Source of the DNA: Hydractinia symbiolongicarpus
Lineage: Eukaryota; Cnidaria; Hydrozoa; Anthoathecata; Hydractiniidae
Direction: 5' to 3'
Assembly: GCF_029227915.1 (NCBI RefSeq)
Contig: NC_079886.1
Span: forward strand, 7,876,001-7,936,000
Length of the DNA: 60,000 bases
Part shown: one piece after another, positions 24,887 through 37,095 of the stretch
Layout of the letters: each line of letters opens with the position of its first letter
How positions within the stretch are numbered: the stretch's first letter is position 1
Notes under the pieces: generated by a model
The model's input: only the letters and a program-made list of their open reading frames with translations
Told to the model about the DNA's origin: nothing
Database searches by the model: none
Position numbers and translations under genes: made by a program

Positions 24887-26623
24887 ATGAAGATTATATT
24901 TGCATTTGTGTTAGCCTTATGTTTACAAGTTATTAGTGCAGGTATGTTGTACAGCACGTTACTAAAGCTGCCGCAATAAACGTGTAGGTTATTATTGAAC
25001 ATTATAGAGATTTCTTCTTCTTCTTTTTTAGATGTTTGCCGTTATTCCGAAGTCAGTTTGGTACTTGATGTATCTGGAAGTATTACTCCGCAACAATGGC
25101 TCCAAGTTAAAGAATTTGCTCAACTGCTAGTGAGCAGAATCACTGTTAGTCAAGAAGGTAATCATATTGGGGTAGTAACCTTTGCAGAAACGGCCAAAAA
25201 AGAAATTCATTGCGACGAACATACCTCCGAAGTATCTCTGAATTCGGCAATATCATCTCTTCAACAGTTTGGTCAATTTACTAACATCCAGGATGGGTTG
25301 GAGAAAGGTAAAGAAGTTTTAACCAATCGCGGTTGTGGAGTGAGAACACCCCCTCCATCAAGTAGAGTGATCATTTTGATGACAGACGGTGAAGCAAATC
25401 GTGGCGACGGACCGCAACAATTGATAAACACAGCGCAAAGCATTCGAAATGAAGGTATCGATATATACGCTGTTGGCATCAGGGGGGCAAATATTGCCCA
25501 ACTTACCCAAATTACTGGAAGTGCAGATACTGTCATTGAGGCAACCAATTTCGACGGACTTCTCTCAAGTGACTTGATAAAAAAATTAACCGCTGCTGTT
25601 TGTACTAATCCTGCAACTGAATCGACCACACCTTACACGACAAGTACGACCGCAGAATCTACTACTACAACTACAGAATCAACTAAAACACCTTTAGAAA
25701 CAACAACGACAACAGAATCAACGACTACTCCAACTTACACCACGCCATCTGATTCAACAACAACAATGACAGATAGTACGACCACCACAGATGAAACAAC
25801 AACGACACGGAAACCGAACAGTATGTATTTAATAACTTTATATTGAAGAATTTGCGTTCAACTTATATTTCTGAACCATTTTCACTGTTATTGTTACCCT
25901 CTAAACCTCAATACTTTTTAGATTTGTGTTCATGTGATATTGAAAAAGAAATGTATCCATGCATCAAATGGACGAAATATGAAATCATTCGGAAATTCAA
26001 TGGTAGGTATTACTGCTTACTGTTTTAACTAATTCAGTGTAAACAGATTCCAAATTTTAAATTTTTTGTTGTGATTTGTAGGAACTTGTTATACGGATAA
26101 ACTGAAGAGTGCAATTGAATACATTAAGAAAAGGAGAATGGATTTGATGGGAAAAATTGCAGTATTTAATAACTGCAAAGCTGATTTAAAAAGCAGACTC
26201 ACTGATGTTTCTTATTATCCTTACACGGACGTTTTCACAAACTATGATCAATGTACCGTCAATATCAAGTGCAAATTGGAACAATGGAAGAAACAACTGG
26301 GTACGAAGTGGTCATTATTAGAAAAGGAATTAAAATTGGAAGAAGAAGGTTGGGGCGGACTGTCAGTTTGTAAGTAATTTTCCTTGAGCACAATCTACTT
26401 TTTCAATTAATGCAAAAAAGCTAATTAATCGGAAGTATTCTTGATTGTCCTTTGTGGTCAATGATCTTTTGATTGATTTCTCCTCGTTACCGTTGCCTGA
26501 GAATTTGATTGCTAGTTTAAAGATGTATTTAAGCTTATAGAATTTATTTGCTCTAATTATTTATATTACTTTTTAGCAAACCCATGGAATTTTCTTCATG
26601 ATTTGATGATGAAAAAATGGTAG
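24887..26623 (+). CDS. Secreted vWA-domain protein B with Thr-rich linker (5 exons)
   Basis: Exons are 24887-24941, 25032-25820, 25922-26002, 26082-26369 and 26577-26623. All junctions are phase 1 with GT-AG introns, giving 419 aa. It is a paralogue of the gene at 9336, with the same signal peptide length (18), exon lengths (55, 81, 288 and 47 for exons 1, 3, 4 and 5) and tail. The vWA domain (from residue 19) has the metal-binding motif DVSGS at 31-35, FTNIQDGL and MTDGEAN. The vWA core from SQEGNHIGVV to TDGEANRGDG is almost identical to A. The linker of TTTTES-type repeats is shorter than in A by about 22 residues (exon 2 is 789 against 855 bases). AATAAA is at 26869. Probably a secreted adhesion or matrix protein. 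The frame running past 25820 into the intron is not coding. Confidence 0.9.
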
Positions 26624-26874
26624 TATCTGTGGCATGCTGTTTGCCATCAAACTCTGCTCTGAACTGCTTTGAAGCTTGTAATATACTGGAAGAAGTTTAA
26701 CTTATTTGTTCTGCGGAAGTTTTTTATGTTTTTTGGACATAATTTTCTTTTGAAATATATATATAAAAATTGTTAAAATATTGATTTTTGTGTCTCTTTT
26801 TTTAAACAATGCCAAATTTAAGCAATTGTCCATAAAACAGCCCAATGTTATACAATATACATGGGGTGAATAAA

Positions 26875-29335
26875 TAGTCAGAAATTAAACAATTTTCTTT
26901 AGACGAATAATTGATTAAATATATATAAATCAATTTTCATTGGTCCAAAATAAACCTTAAGTTGTTTGTCCGAGGTAAAGCCTTTACAATTTTAACTTAC
27001 AATGAAAGTAAACTTTTAGTACAAGTTTACATAAAATAGACAGACACTCATTCCAAATGCTTTAAAAATAAATAATTCGACTCGTTTACCTACCCAGCTA
27101 ATAATGACTAAATAATTTCTGGGGTGAATTGATAGAAATGAATTGTTTATGTTAGAGAAAAAGTGCATTTTTATAACTTTTGTTGCTGTGTCAGCAACTT
27201 CCAAGTGAGACATAAAGAGATTATTACTCATAGTACTATTTCTAGTTATCATTAAAAATGAAAACGACAATTTTGTTTTTCCTTTGCACTTTCCACTGTC
27301 GGATATCCAGAAAGAAACTCAAAGAATAATTAACATAATTATGGCACTGTTGTATATCTAAAGGATAATTAACCTTCGATTACGGCAGGATGTTTAGGGA
27401 ACGACATGAAGCTGTTGTTGTTGAAAAGGAAGAATGTGATTGTAGAAAAAAACAACAAAAAAAAACAAGGGGGGCTCTTGATTGACGATTAGTAACAAAT
27501 TGTTGATACATGATATTCTAAACATTTCTATTAAATTTGTGTAATCAGACCCGTTTGAACACAATGCCCTTATTTAATTCTGACTTGCATAACATGTATG
27601 CACAGTTGTTATGATGTAGAAAAATACATTGAAAATTCTTCTCAATATGAATAATTGAATGGGAGTTCTAATAAAGGATTAAGTGAAAAAATGCTCTTGC
27701 TTACCTCCCCTACAATCAAGGTTATCAAGTGTGTCCGTTTCTATGTGGAGGAACAATGTGTCAAGCCCTTACCTCGACTTAATGCTTCTCCCTTCATTTT
27801 TGTCAGTACCTAACAAAAATGAAGAAAAAGAGGTAAAACTTTTCAATGGAAAACTTTGATACATAGTAATTTCGCAGGAGCCACAAAAGACATTCAATAT
27901 AAATGATTAATCTATAATTTTTTTGTTTTCTCGCTCGTATCAATCATATTGACGGAATCGGAAAAAAATGCCACGAGTGACTAAGTTGATTATTTATATG
28001 TTTCAACACGCTGTATCAAAGAATATACCTTCCTCCTTCCTGTATGAACGAATTTCCTTTGGAATTAAAATGTATGATTCTAGTACTTCGACAAAGATTT
28101 TATCTTAATCAGAGCTCATTCTGTTTTGATAAAGATCTCACGTTTTATTTTAGTTAATTTGTTTTGTAACAATGTATCACATTCAAATTTGTGATACCCA
28201 ATCATTTAAAATTATCAATCAATGATTGACAGGAAGGTACACAGAGGACGTATATGTTACGAATACGTTGATTCTCTTTGTCACAATTCTAAAAAAAAAT
28301 TGAAATAAATAAATCAAAAAAGACTCATGACTTTTTTTCTGATACAAGTATTCCTGAAGCACCTACCAAATTTTTTTCTGGCGTAAAAACAACGATCACT
28401 CTGAATCTTAAACGTTCAATAGCCGTTGTGTAATATCACTTTTAATTTTGCAAAAAACTATATTGGACAGTGTTATTTTTTAATACTTTCGTTTAAACAG
28501 ATTAAGTCTTTTAGACAGTCCTATCTAGAAAAATGACAAGGAGACGCTAGCAAATAGTTAGCTCAGCATATCCTTAAACTTTTACTAAGTTTTCTAGCCA
28601 TGCTTAAAAATTATCTCATCTGTACTGATGCCCATATAGACAGCAATAGAGCAGATATATGCTTTTATATGCAGTTTATATAGATTTGATTTTTAAACTC
28701 ACAAATCTCCCAACAATGATTTCTCAACTTTAATATTTTCTATAGAAAGAACCAGTCATTGGCCTACAGGAATGGGTTCACCTTTTGTTACGATATCGAC
28801 TGGCATGACGACGATGATTATTATTACAGAAAAGTAACTTGCGCTTGAAAATTTCTCCTGCATAGAAATATCATGTTATTGTGTAATTAGCTATCTCGAA
28901 TTTAGTAGGACTTATTACAACTGTATTCTGAAACTGATTTAATGAAATGCCTTTGATTAATTCTTCGCTAAAGTTGGAAAACAAGTTTTATGTAGATAGA
29001 TATTCTTGCTCCACTTCTCATTTTCGTTCCCCTTCTCATTTCCGTTTAATTTGAACATCATTGCCTAATGATGTTCATAATGTGTACGAAACGCTTAAAA
29101 AATGAAGATTCCGGCTTCCGGCGTTTAAGCGTGCGCATTAAAAAATATTTCTGGCTGCACCCCTAAACTTCCAGGAGCCGAAGTTGAGAAGTTTTCCACT
29201 TTCTTGCTGGGAAAGTGAGTGCTGCCCTTGATATCAAATGAGACTCCTTCATATTTCCTGTGTTTGATAAATTTCGATAACTAATAATTAAACAGAATTA
29301 CTTGCACTAAAAAATTGTAAAGAAAATGACAGGAA
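26875..29335. other. No gene recognised
   Basis: AT-rich intergenic sequence. Two small hairpins are visible: CTTCATTTTTGT with a 12-base complement (27792-27824), and GAACATCAT with its complement near 29053-29075. No flanking element could be defined. Confidence 0.4.
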
Positions 29336-29469
29336 ACCAGCAGTTAGACGCGTGCACATTGTTTATGCAAAACAAACAACAACAGCAGCTTCTGTAGCAA
29401 CGAAAACAACAAGTACAGCATGGGGTAGGTAGTGCAACAGATCATAGTAAATATGATGGATGGTAGAAT

Positions 29470-30100
29470 GAATGAATAAATACGTTCAAGAGTCCTTGGA
29501 AATTGTTCATACATTAAAAGAACAGGCAAGACAGCATGAACAAAAACAACAACACCACCAGCAAAATTCACTTGTAGTTTCTGATGCTTCTAGCATTGGG
29601 ACATATGTCGTTCCTTCAAAAATATTGAAGCATAGGAAAATTATTTCATCTGAATTTAAAAAATTTGGTAAGTACAGTTATCCAGTTATCCAGTTATCCA
29701 GAATAAAATACTAAAGAGATACACAGATGTATTTCCAACTCAAAAAGTTGTATTTATATATTTAATTTTCAGAAGAAGCGAAACAAAAGGATTAAAAAAA
29801 AGATTTGCAGACTCCTAGTGGTGCAGCTGCAAGTAAAGTACCAACTTGCCGATGCTTTGTACAGACAGTGTCGGCAATGAGCCAACAGAAACAAATGTAC
29901 CCAACCAACCGAATTTGTTGACACGACTTTTTTTTTAATCAGCATCTTCTGCTGGAAAGCGAAAACGTATTAACATGAAACGTTCAGACCAAATAGACCT
30001 CATGCTTATCAATGCCCTAGGCAAAGAAGGTGATACGCGTACCAGTGCTAATAATGATGACAAAAGGTCGACATGCTGTTTCTAAAAAGTACGGCACCAG
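29470..30100 (+). pseudogene. Possible remnant of a Harbinger-type accessory (Myb/SANT-like) gene
   Basis: Open pieces in shifting frames include a Gln/His-rich stretch (EQARQHEQKQQHHQQN, about 29515-29570) and a later KRKRINMKRSDQIDLMLINA segment near 29955-30020. Stops and frame changes interrupt it. Its place beside a possible Harbinger transposase remnant on the opposite strand suggests the second gene of such an element. The sequence itself is not diagnostic. Confidence 0.25.
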
Positions 30101-30399
30101 TATTTAAAAAAATACCACCAAAGAAAAACAGCTTTTCAAAGTGGAATGTTACACCTGTAATCTAATTGTGTATTATTACAACATACACGTGTTTTATAAG
30201 AAAATTATTGACTGATTGTAATCGCAAAAAATAAAGCGTGATGATGTTAACACTTTTATAAGTGTATATATTTGCAGTAAAACAGAACCTTCTACTGAGT
30301 TTAAATCGTCCTTGAAGTTTTTTCTTTTACAAGGCAACTGCGGTTGGTACTGCTAATCTTATCTTTCAATGCATTACTAATAGACTTTTTTTAAGGCAA

Positions 30400-30780
30400 T
30401 TCACATTCCTTGCAATACGATCTGACATAAGGAAGTTATGAAGAACTATGTTGGCTTGAGTTACCAATATAGCTATGTGTCATCATTTTTCGCAATTGCT
30501 CTTAAAAAATACATGAAATATTGCAGTTCTGAAATAATTCCAAAGATAGCCTGGAAATGCATCATCCCTGATAAATACGTATGGAAGCATTAACTGCCCA
30601 ACCTTTCTGCAACTGCTATTTAGTGGGTTACCATTATTTGTAATCGCTATGCCAAAGTGTAAATATTCTTCTGACCCAAAACGAGGTCTTTTCGAGTTTC
30701 CCGTGCACTGGAATAACCATCCAGTAGAACAATTCTATGATATTTCATTAATTGGCACTTCAAAAGTCTTTGTTCCTGTT
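30400..30780 (-). pseudogene. Decayed PIF/Harbinger-like transposase fragment
   Basis: On the minus strand, LPYVFIRDDAFPGYL (around 30550-30600) resembles the 'LPYVFVxDDAFPL' block of PIF/Harbinger transposases, which carries a catalytic acid. Downstream, VLHNFLMSDRIARN (around 30405-30443) resembles the conserved C-terminal 'LHNxL' block. Stops and frameshifts lie between them. It ends about 250 bases before the Polinton left end. Confidence 0.4.
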
Positions 30781-31025
30781 GACATTCAAATCCTCATCTT
30801 GATTGGTGCAGCTTCTCTTTTCTGAAGCTCGGCTACCATGGAGTTACCATGCGTACATGGACATTTGGGAGGTAAAAAATAGGGTTATGCCTTCGTTATG
30901 AACAAGAGGACAAATAAATACACGGTGAAAATGCATTGCATCAATTGGACTTCGTGTAGTTGGTTATAAATGTATTCTTTTTTATTAAATCATACTAATA
31001 ATGTGTTGGTTTCGGGTGAGAGAAT

Positions 31026-31310
31026 AGTAGTAGAAGGGGATGAAGTTTTCAATTTTCCACGGTTAAACCCTTATAAAAATTACATACAGTTTTTTACTTG
31101 TGAGGTCACAGATTTTATCATACCTCAAATGAGTAAAACGGGTCACGTGACTACTATCATACCTCAAATGAGAAAAAAGATCACGTGACCCCCACATCCA
31201 TCAAATCTGCTGACATCATCAAAAATCTACGCATGTGCAAAACCTTCAACGAGCGATAGCCTTCGGTCTGACAAAATCCCACGGTATTTTGAGTAGTGGG
31301 GGAATTCCCT
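31026..31310 (+). repeat. Polinton left terminal inverted repeat
   Basis: It matches the inverted right end at high identity from AGTAGTAGAAGGGGATG to gagtagtg-gaattccct. Inside are two copies of 'ATACCTCAAATGAG' separated by CACGTGAC motifs. About 38 bases (around 31207-31245, tctgctgacatcatc onward) are absent from the right repeat. Confidence 0.9.
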
Positions 31311-31365
31311 ACTCAAACCACGACTGCTGCTAGTTGGGGTTGGAATGTACTTATAATAAAAAGAA

Positions 31366-34300
31366 ATGAGTTGGTTCAAGAATGCAATCAGCAAACTATA
31401 CAGCACTGTATCAGCGCCAGTAGCAGCAACTCGCGACGCTCTTGCAGATCGATTGCAGAGTGTGCGGGATGCTGTTACTCTTTATTACAACAAGGCAAAG
31501 GAACAAATTTAGAGAGGGACAACACTGCACGACGAACTCAAACAGGAAGCACAGGAGGACTACTACGACACGGAGGACATCCAAAACGAATATCAGGGAA
31601 TCGAAGACATTCAGCATATTTTTGACGAAAATGACACAGAACTCTTAGAAGACAGAAATCGCGTCAAGACATGGGGGTTCAACAAGAATCTGAACCAACC
31701 ACTGACAGATACGATCATGCTAAAAATCACGCCTCATATAGACATGCCTGTTAAAGTTGTGTATAGTTTCAGCTGTGATATTTACCGAGGTGGAGGTGAC
31801 GTGTCTTCCTATCACAAAACTAAGAGCTCCAAGTCGCTATCAAGCATTGCAGAGATCGAAGCTTTCATAGAAGAATGTGAAATGAAGCCTCTGGATCTGG
31901 AGAATGCTGAGTTTTGGGGTAAGGCATATGTACCACCGGAGAAAACCATCGAGACTCCTGGAGCATGTGAAGGGAAGCTTGTGTTTAACCACGTGCAAAT
32001 TAAGTTCATCTCTACGAGAGAGCCTCTGTTGGGATGCGGCCCTCTTCCGGATTGGCTGCGAAAAAAGAGGTGCATCTACGCTATGGATGGAAAAACGGAA
32101 AGAACCGACAATTTGTGCATGTGGCGATGCCTAGCCGTTCACTACCGGGGAGAGAGAAAGCAGCGTGAAAAGCATATCACGTAAGAAGCTCTTGCACTAA
32201 CACGCGAGAACTACGAGAATCCTAAATTAAAGCGTGAAGATGTGCGCCCTACAAAGCTTGTAGATTTCGAGGATATAGCGAAGCACTTCAAGATCAACAT
32301 CAGAGTCTTTGAGCCCAAGACAAACTCTGAAAAGCCACCATGGCGGCTCGTCTATGGACAGAATCAGTACAAAAAAGGTTTAGGCACAATCAATCTTGGT
32401 ATGCTGGATGGGCACTGTTTCTACATCAAAAAGATGAATGTTTTAACACAACACTGGGAATGCGAGGTATGCGGCCAGCTCTTCACACAAGCCTGCCACC
32501 TCACACGTATGCCGAGCAAGTCAGAGAAGATTTTTTACGACGAGAACTTTAGCTACGCGGCGTGTCAATGGATAGAGGCGACGTCGGAGCAGACGGGGAG
32601 GCACATACATCACGCGCTCTGTGGGCACGGAGGAGAGCGTGTAATACACGATAGGGTAGGAAAGGAGTGGAGAGTAGACGGTTATGACCCTATTTCGAAG
32701 AAATCTACGAATACAACGGCTGCAAGTGGCACAGATGTCTCTGTCAACAAAAGATATCTAATGTAGACAAGAATCGGTACGCTGCACCTACGGATAAGGA
32801 ACAGGTGATAAAAGGTCTAGATTATGACCTTGTCACAGCCTGGGAATGTGAAAATCCACCCAAAATCAACGTGGCAAAGAAAGACTTTCGACCATATCCT
32901 CACTACATTGTTTTTGATTTCGAGGCGCTTTTTCTGCTCCTTGAATCAGCGGCAAACAGCAGACCTGGTGTACAGCTCGGAGCATATCCCGGTAAGTGTT
33001 GCCATTCACGATAGTCTGAGGAGCTGGAAAAAAGACAAGCCCTCATCGTCGAAGAAGTCGAGAGAATGTACCTGAAGCATGACGACTTTGACATGCTTCC
33101 AAAGAGGGCTCAAGAAGCTTGGAACGAGTGGGTAAACCAAGTGGCCGTGATCGGCTTCAACAGTGGCAAGTATGACCTGAACATGATCAAGCGGTACTTT
33201 GTGGAGAAAATTGCCAAAGACGATAGTGAAAAGATCAATGTGGCAAAGAAAGACAACGACTACATGTTCCTCGCAACCTCGAGGTTCAAATTTCTCGATA
33301 TCAAGAATTTTCTTGTACTTGGGATGAGCTATAACAGTTGGTGCAAGTCTTTGGAATGTAAGCTTGAAAAGCTCGTGTTTCCATATGAATGGTTGTCAAA
33401 CTACGACAAGTTGAGCCATGTCGGCCCCGTGGAGCATGAGGACTTCCATAGTAGTCTTAGTGGAAAAAACATGCTATCTCCTGAAGATTATGAAACATTC
33501 CGCGGAGAGTTTTACAAGCAAGGCTGCGTTACTATGATGGACTGGTTGCGCGAGTACAATCTAGCCGACGTGGAACAGTCATTGAAGCCGTGGACAAGAC
33601 AAGGCTGCAGTATTACGGCAATAAAATAGACATTATGAAGGATGCCGTAAGCATTCCAGGCTTGTCGTTGCGCTACGTCTTGAACAAGTCTCTACGGCTG
33701 AACCCCAAGTTAGAGCTCCACGCTCCAGGAGAGCCTTGTAAGCATAAGTGTAAAGAAGACTGCTTCAACAGCAACGCGGAACATAGTTCAAAGAAGTGCA
33801 AGGATTGCAAAGAAGTTCAGACATCATGCACAGAGTGCATGAAGAATGAGGCCTACGAGCTCTTGAAGACGGGGATGGTCGGTGGCCCAGCGATTGTATT
33901 CTGCAGATACCACGAGAGGGACGTGACGGGTATCACATCTCACATCTACAAAGAGCCAAACAAATGCAAGAACATCCTAGGATACGACGCGAACATGCTC
34001 TACCCGAGTACCCTGCTGGAAGACTTTCCGTGTGGGAAGTAAAAGCTGATCAAGGTGTCTACACCGACATCGGCGCACAATCTCAAGATACTGACGCGAG
34101 GTGTTCAAAATGGATCGCTCTTCGCCTTTGGGCAAGTCGACATCGAGGTAACTCCGGAACTGTATGACAAATTCAGCGAGATGGCTCCAATATTTGTGGT
34201 CAAGGAGATACCCGACGATCAAATCCCCGAGAACATGCAAGAGTACTTGACAACTACGGGGCGCAGGCGTGTTCCAGGTAACCGTAAGCTACTAAGGTTG

Positions 34301-35220
34301 ATGAAAGCTGAAAAGATCTTGTTGCATACGCCCATACTGAAATGGTACGTTGACCATGGGTTGAAAGTAACTGCTTTTCACCAGTTCATCAAATACACTC
34401 GAGGTAAGCTATTTGCATGGCTTCCGAAAGAGATTGCAGATACACGACGACAAACGGATAAAGACCCTGACAAGCGCATTGCGGGAGATACAGCCAAGTT
34501 AAAGGGGAACTCGTTTTACGGCAAGATGATCGAAGATCTGTCGAGGCACGCGAATACTACTTTTACCAGAGATGAAAGGAAGATCGATACAGCGTACCTC
34601 GAAGACCTTGAAGAGATAGGAGATGCGTACGAGATAAGAGAAGGTAAGCACAAGGTCGGTATCGATAGAGATTACCAATGTGGTATAGCCGTCTATCGGC
34701 TGGCGAAGTTGCGCATGCTCGAATTCTACTACGACTTCCCGGATAAGTACGTAGACCGTTGAGACTTTAAGTATTGCTACATGGATACGGACTCGGCGTA
34801 TTTTGCCATCTCTGAAGAAGAGTTGCGAGATGTCGTTCGCCCTGAACTGCTGAACGAGTACGACAAAGACGTGAAAAACTTGCTTGTCACCGATAAGTAC
34901 TCGAGTCGAAGGGAAGAGTTATTCATATCAGTATTCATAGGGTCTCGGATGATTGCCCTGACAGCCAAGTGCTATTTCGTCGAAGGAAAAAAGGGTACCA
35001 AATGTTCGTGCAAAGGAAGTAAAAGAAGCAGAATGCGGTGACTTGGTCTAGGTACATGAGAATGTTAAAGAGGAGTTTAGACAATGCGAAAAACGTAGGT
35101 TTCCGGGTGCACAACCAGGGAAAGGCCACGTACAAACAAAACAAGCTGGGACTGTCAGCGTTCTACGATAAGTGGAAGGTACTCGAGGATGGTATACATA
35201 CGGTGCCTTTGAAATTGTAA
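31366..35220 (+). pseudogene. Polinton protein-primed DNA polymerase B, disrupted
   Basis: The start ATG at 31366 is in frame with the long N-terminal region. The exonuclease domain shows FDFEA (near 32918) and NSGKYDLN (near 33160). The polymerase domain shows motif A GYDANMLYPS (near 33980), motif B KLKGNSFYGK (near 34498) and motif C MDTDSAYF (near 34781). The C terminus is at 35220. These motifs define the family B polymerases that use a terminal protein primer and would copy the element's linear DNA. In-frame stops are at 31510 (TAG), 32182 (TAA), 34040 (TAA) and 34760 (TGA). Frame changes occur near 32700, 32935, 33030, 33590 and 35000-35040. The catalytic motifs are still readable, so decay is recent relative to the family's age. 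Confidence 0.9.
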
Positions 35221-35327
35221 GTCGCGTCCAATAAATGGAAGTATTACTAATCGTTGTAATCGCTGTATTTCTGCCGTACGTTTCGATCGTGCTCTGCTTT
35301 TGTCGTTATAGAAAGGTTCTAATAAAG

Positions 35328-35999
35328 ATGTCTGCAATCTCAGATATATTTGATGAAGTAGACACACCAGTAGAAGCCTTCGAGTATCGCGAAAAACCTA
35401 TCGACAAACGTCAAGCTTTGAAAGATGCTATACGGAAAGGCAAGGGGCATCTCTTGCCGAAAAAATGTACAGAAGGTTTTGTTGACACGGCGCCAGACGA
35501 GGCAGTCGAGAAAGCGTATAAGGAATTTGTTCAACGTGAGATCCACAAGAAAGGGGAAAAGACCGCAAAGGCACTGTCTTCACACGCTATTAGCATGTAC
35601 GCCAAGGCCGTGGGGAGTGTAATACAACTCGATAGTGCTGAAGCTCTAAGGCAAGATATCGAGGAAGACCCAATCATCAAGGACTCCATGGCCGATTTGG
35701 GGATCCTCGTGTACTCAACCTTTGGAAAATTTTTAGCGCCAATGTTAGTCTATGCACACACGATTAATCATACTCAGCTCTCCGTGAAAAAGGAACTCGA
35801 CGATCAAGAAGAAAAGAGTTAAAAGAAAAGAGTGACGAGTCTACTAATCCAATTCTAACCAAGAAGAACGAAGGCTGTGTTGTTGCTGGTAAGAAACTTG
35901 CTGAATGGAACCGCAAGAACAAGCTTAGGAACTTAAAAAGTTCTTCACCAAGTGGCCAGGTTCCCACACAAGTCAAACGACGTATATCTCTATAGCGCT
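35328..35999 (+). pseudogene. Polinton-conserved protein of unknown function, frameshifted
   Basis: The ATG at 35328 is preceded by a short spacer after the polymerase. The first 165 codons are open (MSAISDIFDEVDT, then a Lys-rich region and an EEDPIIKDSMADLG segment) to the stop at 35820. A shift near 35815 leads into a second frame running to a stop near 35999, with KKLAEWNRKNKLRN. Placement directly after the polymerase and a gene-like composition suggest a Polinton structural or morphogenesis protein. The function is unknown. Confidence 0.6.
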
Positions 36000-36179
36000 G
36001 GAGGTCTTGTTGTACTTGCTTGCATGGCAGGAGTCTATATTTTCGCTAGGAAGCAGAATCAGGGTGAAAAAGAGCGGCCTGTTGAAATTGGAGATCGCCC
36101 TGCGACTCAGCAATCCTGCGCTAGCGACGGCTTACGCAAAACTGTTCAACCTCAAATTGACATTTTTAAAATGCGTTAA
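35952..36179 (+). CDS. Small Polinton membrane protein
   Basis: About 75 codons encode one hydrophobic segment (YSAGGLVVLACMAGVYIF) followed by a charged tail ending in FKMR. No ATG is seen at the start; GTG at 35952 begins the open frame, so the true start is lost or the segment belongs to the preceding gene after a frameshift. A single-pass membrane protein is likely. Confidence 0.5.
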   Translation: MARFPHKSNDVYLYSAGGLVVLACMAGVYIFARKQNQGEKERPVEIGDRPATQQSCASDGLRKTVQPQIDIFKMR

Positions 36180-36491
36180 GCTCGAATATATAATAAATGA
36201 GTAAAGAATATCAGAAAGAAGTCGTTGATTCTTCATAGGAATCCGTCAGATTAGTATCATATACTATTGTTTTGGCACTGGGTGAAAAAAGACGCTGGGA
36301 GTTTCTAGACCAGGAGCCAAGATGGACCTGGAGACGGTTTAAAGCTTGCTGGCTATATGACGGGAGCGATATTATTAGACGACTATGCGATAAAACAAGG
36401 CTGGTATAAAGGTTCCTTAATGGCTCTGAAATAAATAACTGTCCAGTGAAAAAGTCGTGTTTGCCTAAGAACAAACACGGCTTTGAATAAA

Positions 36492-36840
36492 ATGCTAGAC
36501 ATCGTAAAAGATCCACACACGGCAATCTTTACTGGGCCGACAAGCTGCGGGAAAACGCAGCGTGTCTTGGACTTGCTTGAGAACGAGTACAAGCGACACT
36601 ACTACAACATAGTTATTCTACGACCTACCATACAGTGATAGCACATACCTTGAAATATCTTTGCTATGGAAAGATGACTATGTCTTTCTGATAGACCCAA
36701 AGGATCAGCTCTTCGAATGGATAGGAAAATTGTCGTTGTTGCTGTTTGGGGAACTATCAAGACTCAACTCAAAAAGTCCAAGCATGCTTGCTTGTACGTA
36801 AGGCTGGAGCACCCTAGAAGATATAAAATTCTCGATTGAT
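36492..36840 (+). pseudogene. Polinton packaging ATPase (A32/FtsK type), internally deleted
   Basis: From ATG 36492 the Walker A motif GPTSCGKT is clear within the first 30 residues. A frameshift near 36630 is followed by VFLIDPKDQLFEWI in another frame. Near 36775-36840 a third frame carries the apparent C terminus (KKSKHACLYVRLEHPRR). The remaining length is about 115 codons, roughly half of the usual size, and the Walker B region is missing. An internal deletion at about 36720-36775 therefore removed it. In intact elements this enzyme drives DNA into capsids. Confidence 0.75.
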
Positions 36841-37087
36841 CAGGCACTCACAGCCTTGTTTTAAGCGTGCTGATCTCGGGAGATTCTTAGGGATTGGAAA
36901 AATTGCAGAATCGTATCGAGATATCACTATCATTTCGCGTCATGAGATAGGGTTGGTTTCAAACCAACCCCTATCAGGTATGCAAGGAGGCGGGAAAAAT
37001 CCGCATGACGTCTTCGTCACATTCGACGGTGCATTAGAGATTGTGCACCGCTCCAGGAAACTCAAAGCCGTTGAGCTTATAAAGTAG
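36836..37087 (+). pseudogene. N-terminally truncated MSV199-like gene
   Basis: The open frame begins without a proper start directly after the ATPase stop. FKRADLGRFLGI and GGGKNPHDVFVTFDGALEI resemble MSV199/Bro-type domains of large DNA viruses and Polintons. A near-perfect palindrome lies inside the coding sequence (36946-36975, arms GATAGGGTTGGTTT). The stop is at 37085. Confidence 0.55.
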
Positions 37088-37095
37088 CTAGCTCG

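Noticed and set aside
25273-25629. 118-codon minus-strand frame inside vWA gene B
   Set aside because: It is the antisense shadow of the vWA exon.
30645-30825. Plus-strand frame beginning MPKCKYSSDPKRG
   Set aside because: It is only about 58 codons, opposite the Harbinger-like fragment, and without a recognised family.
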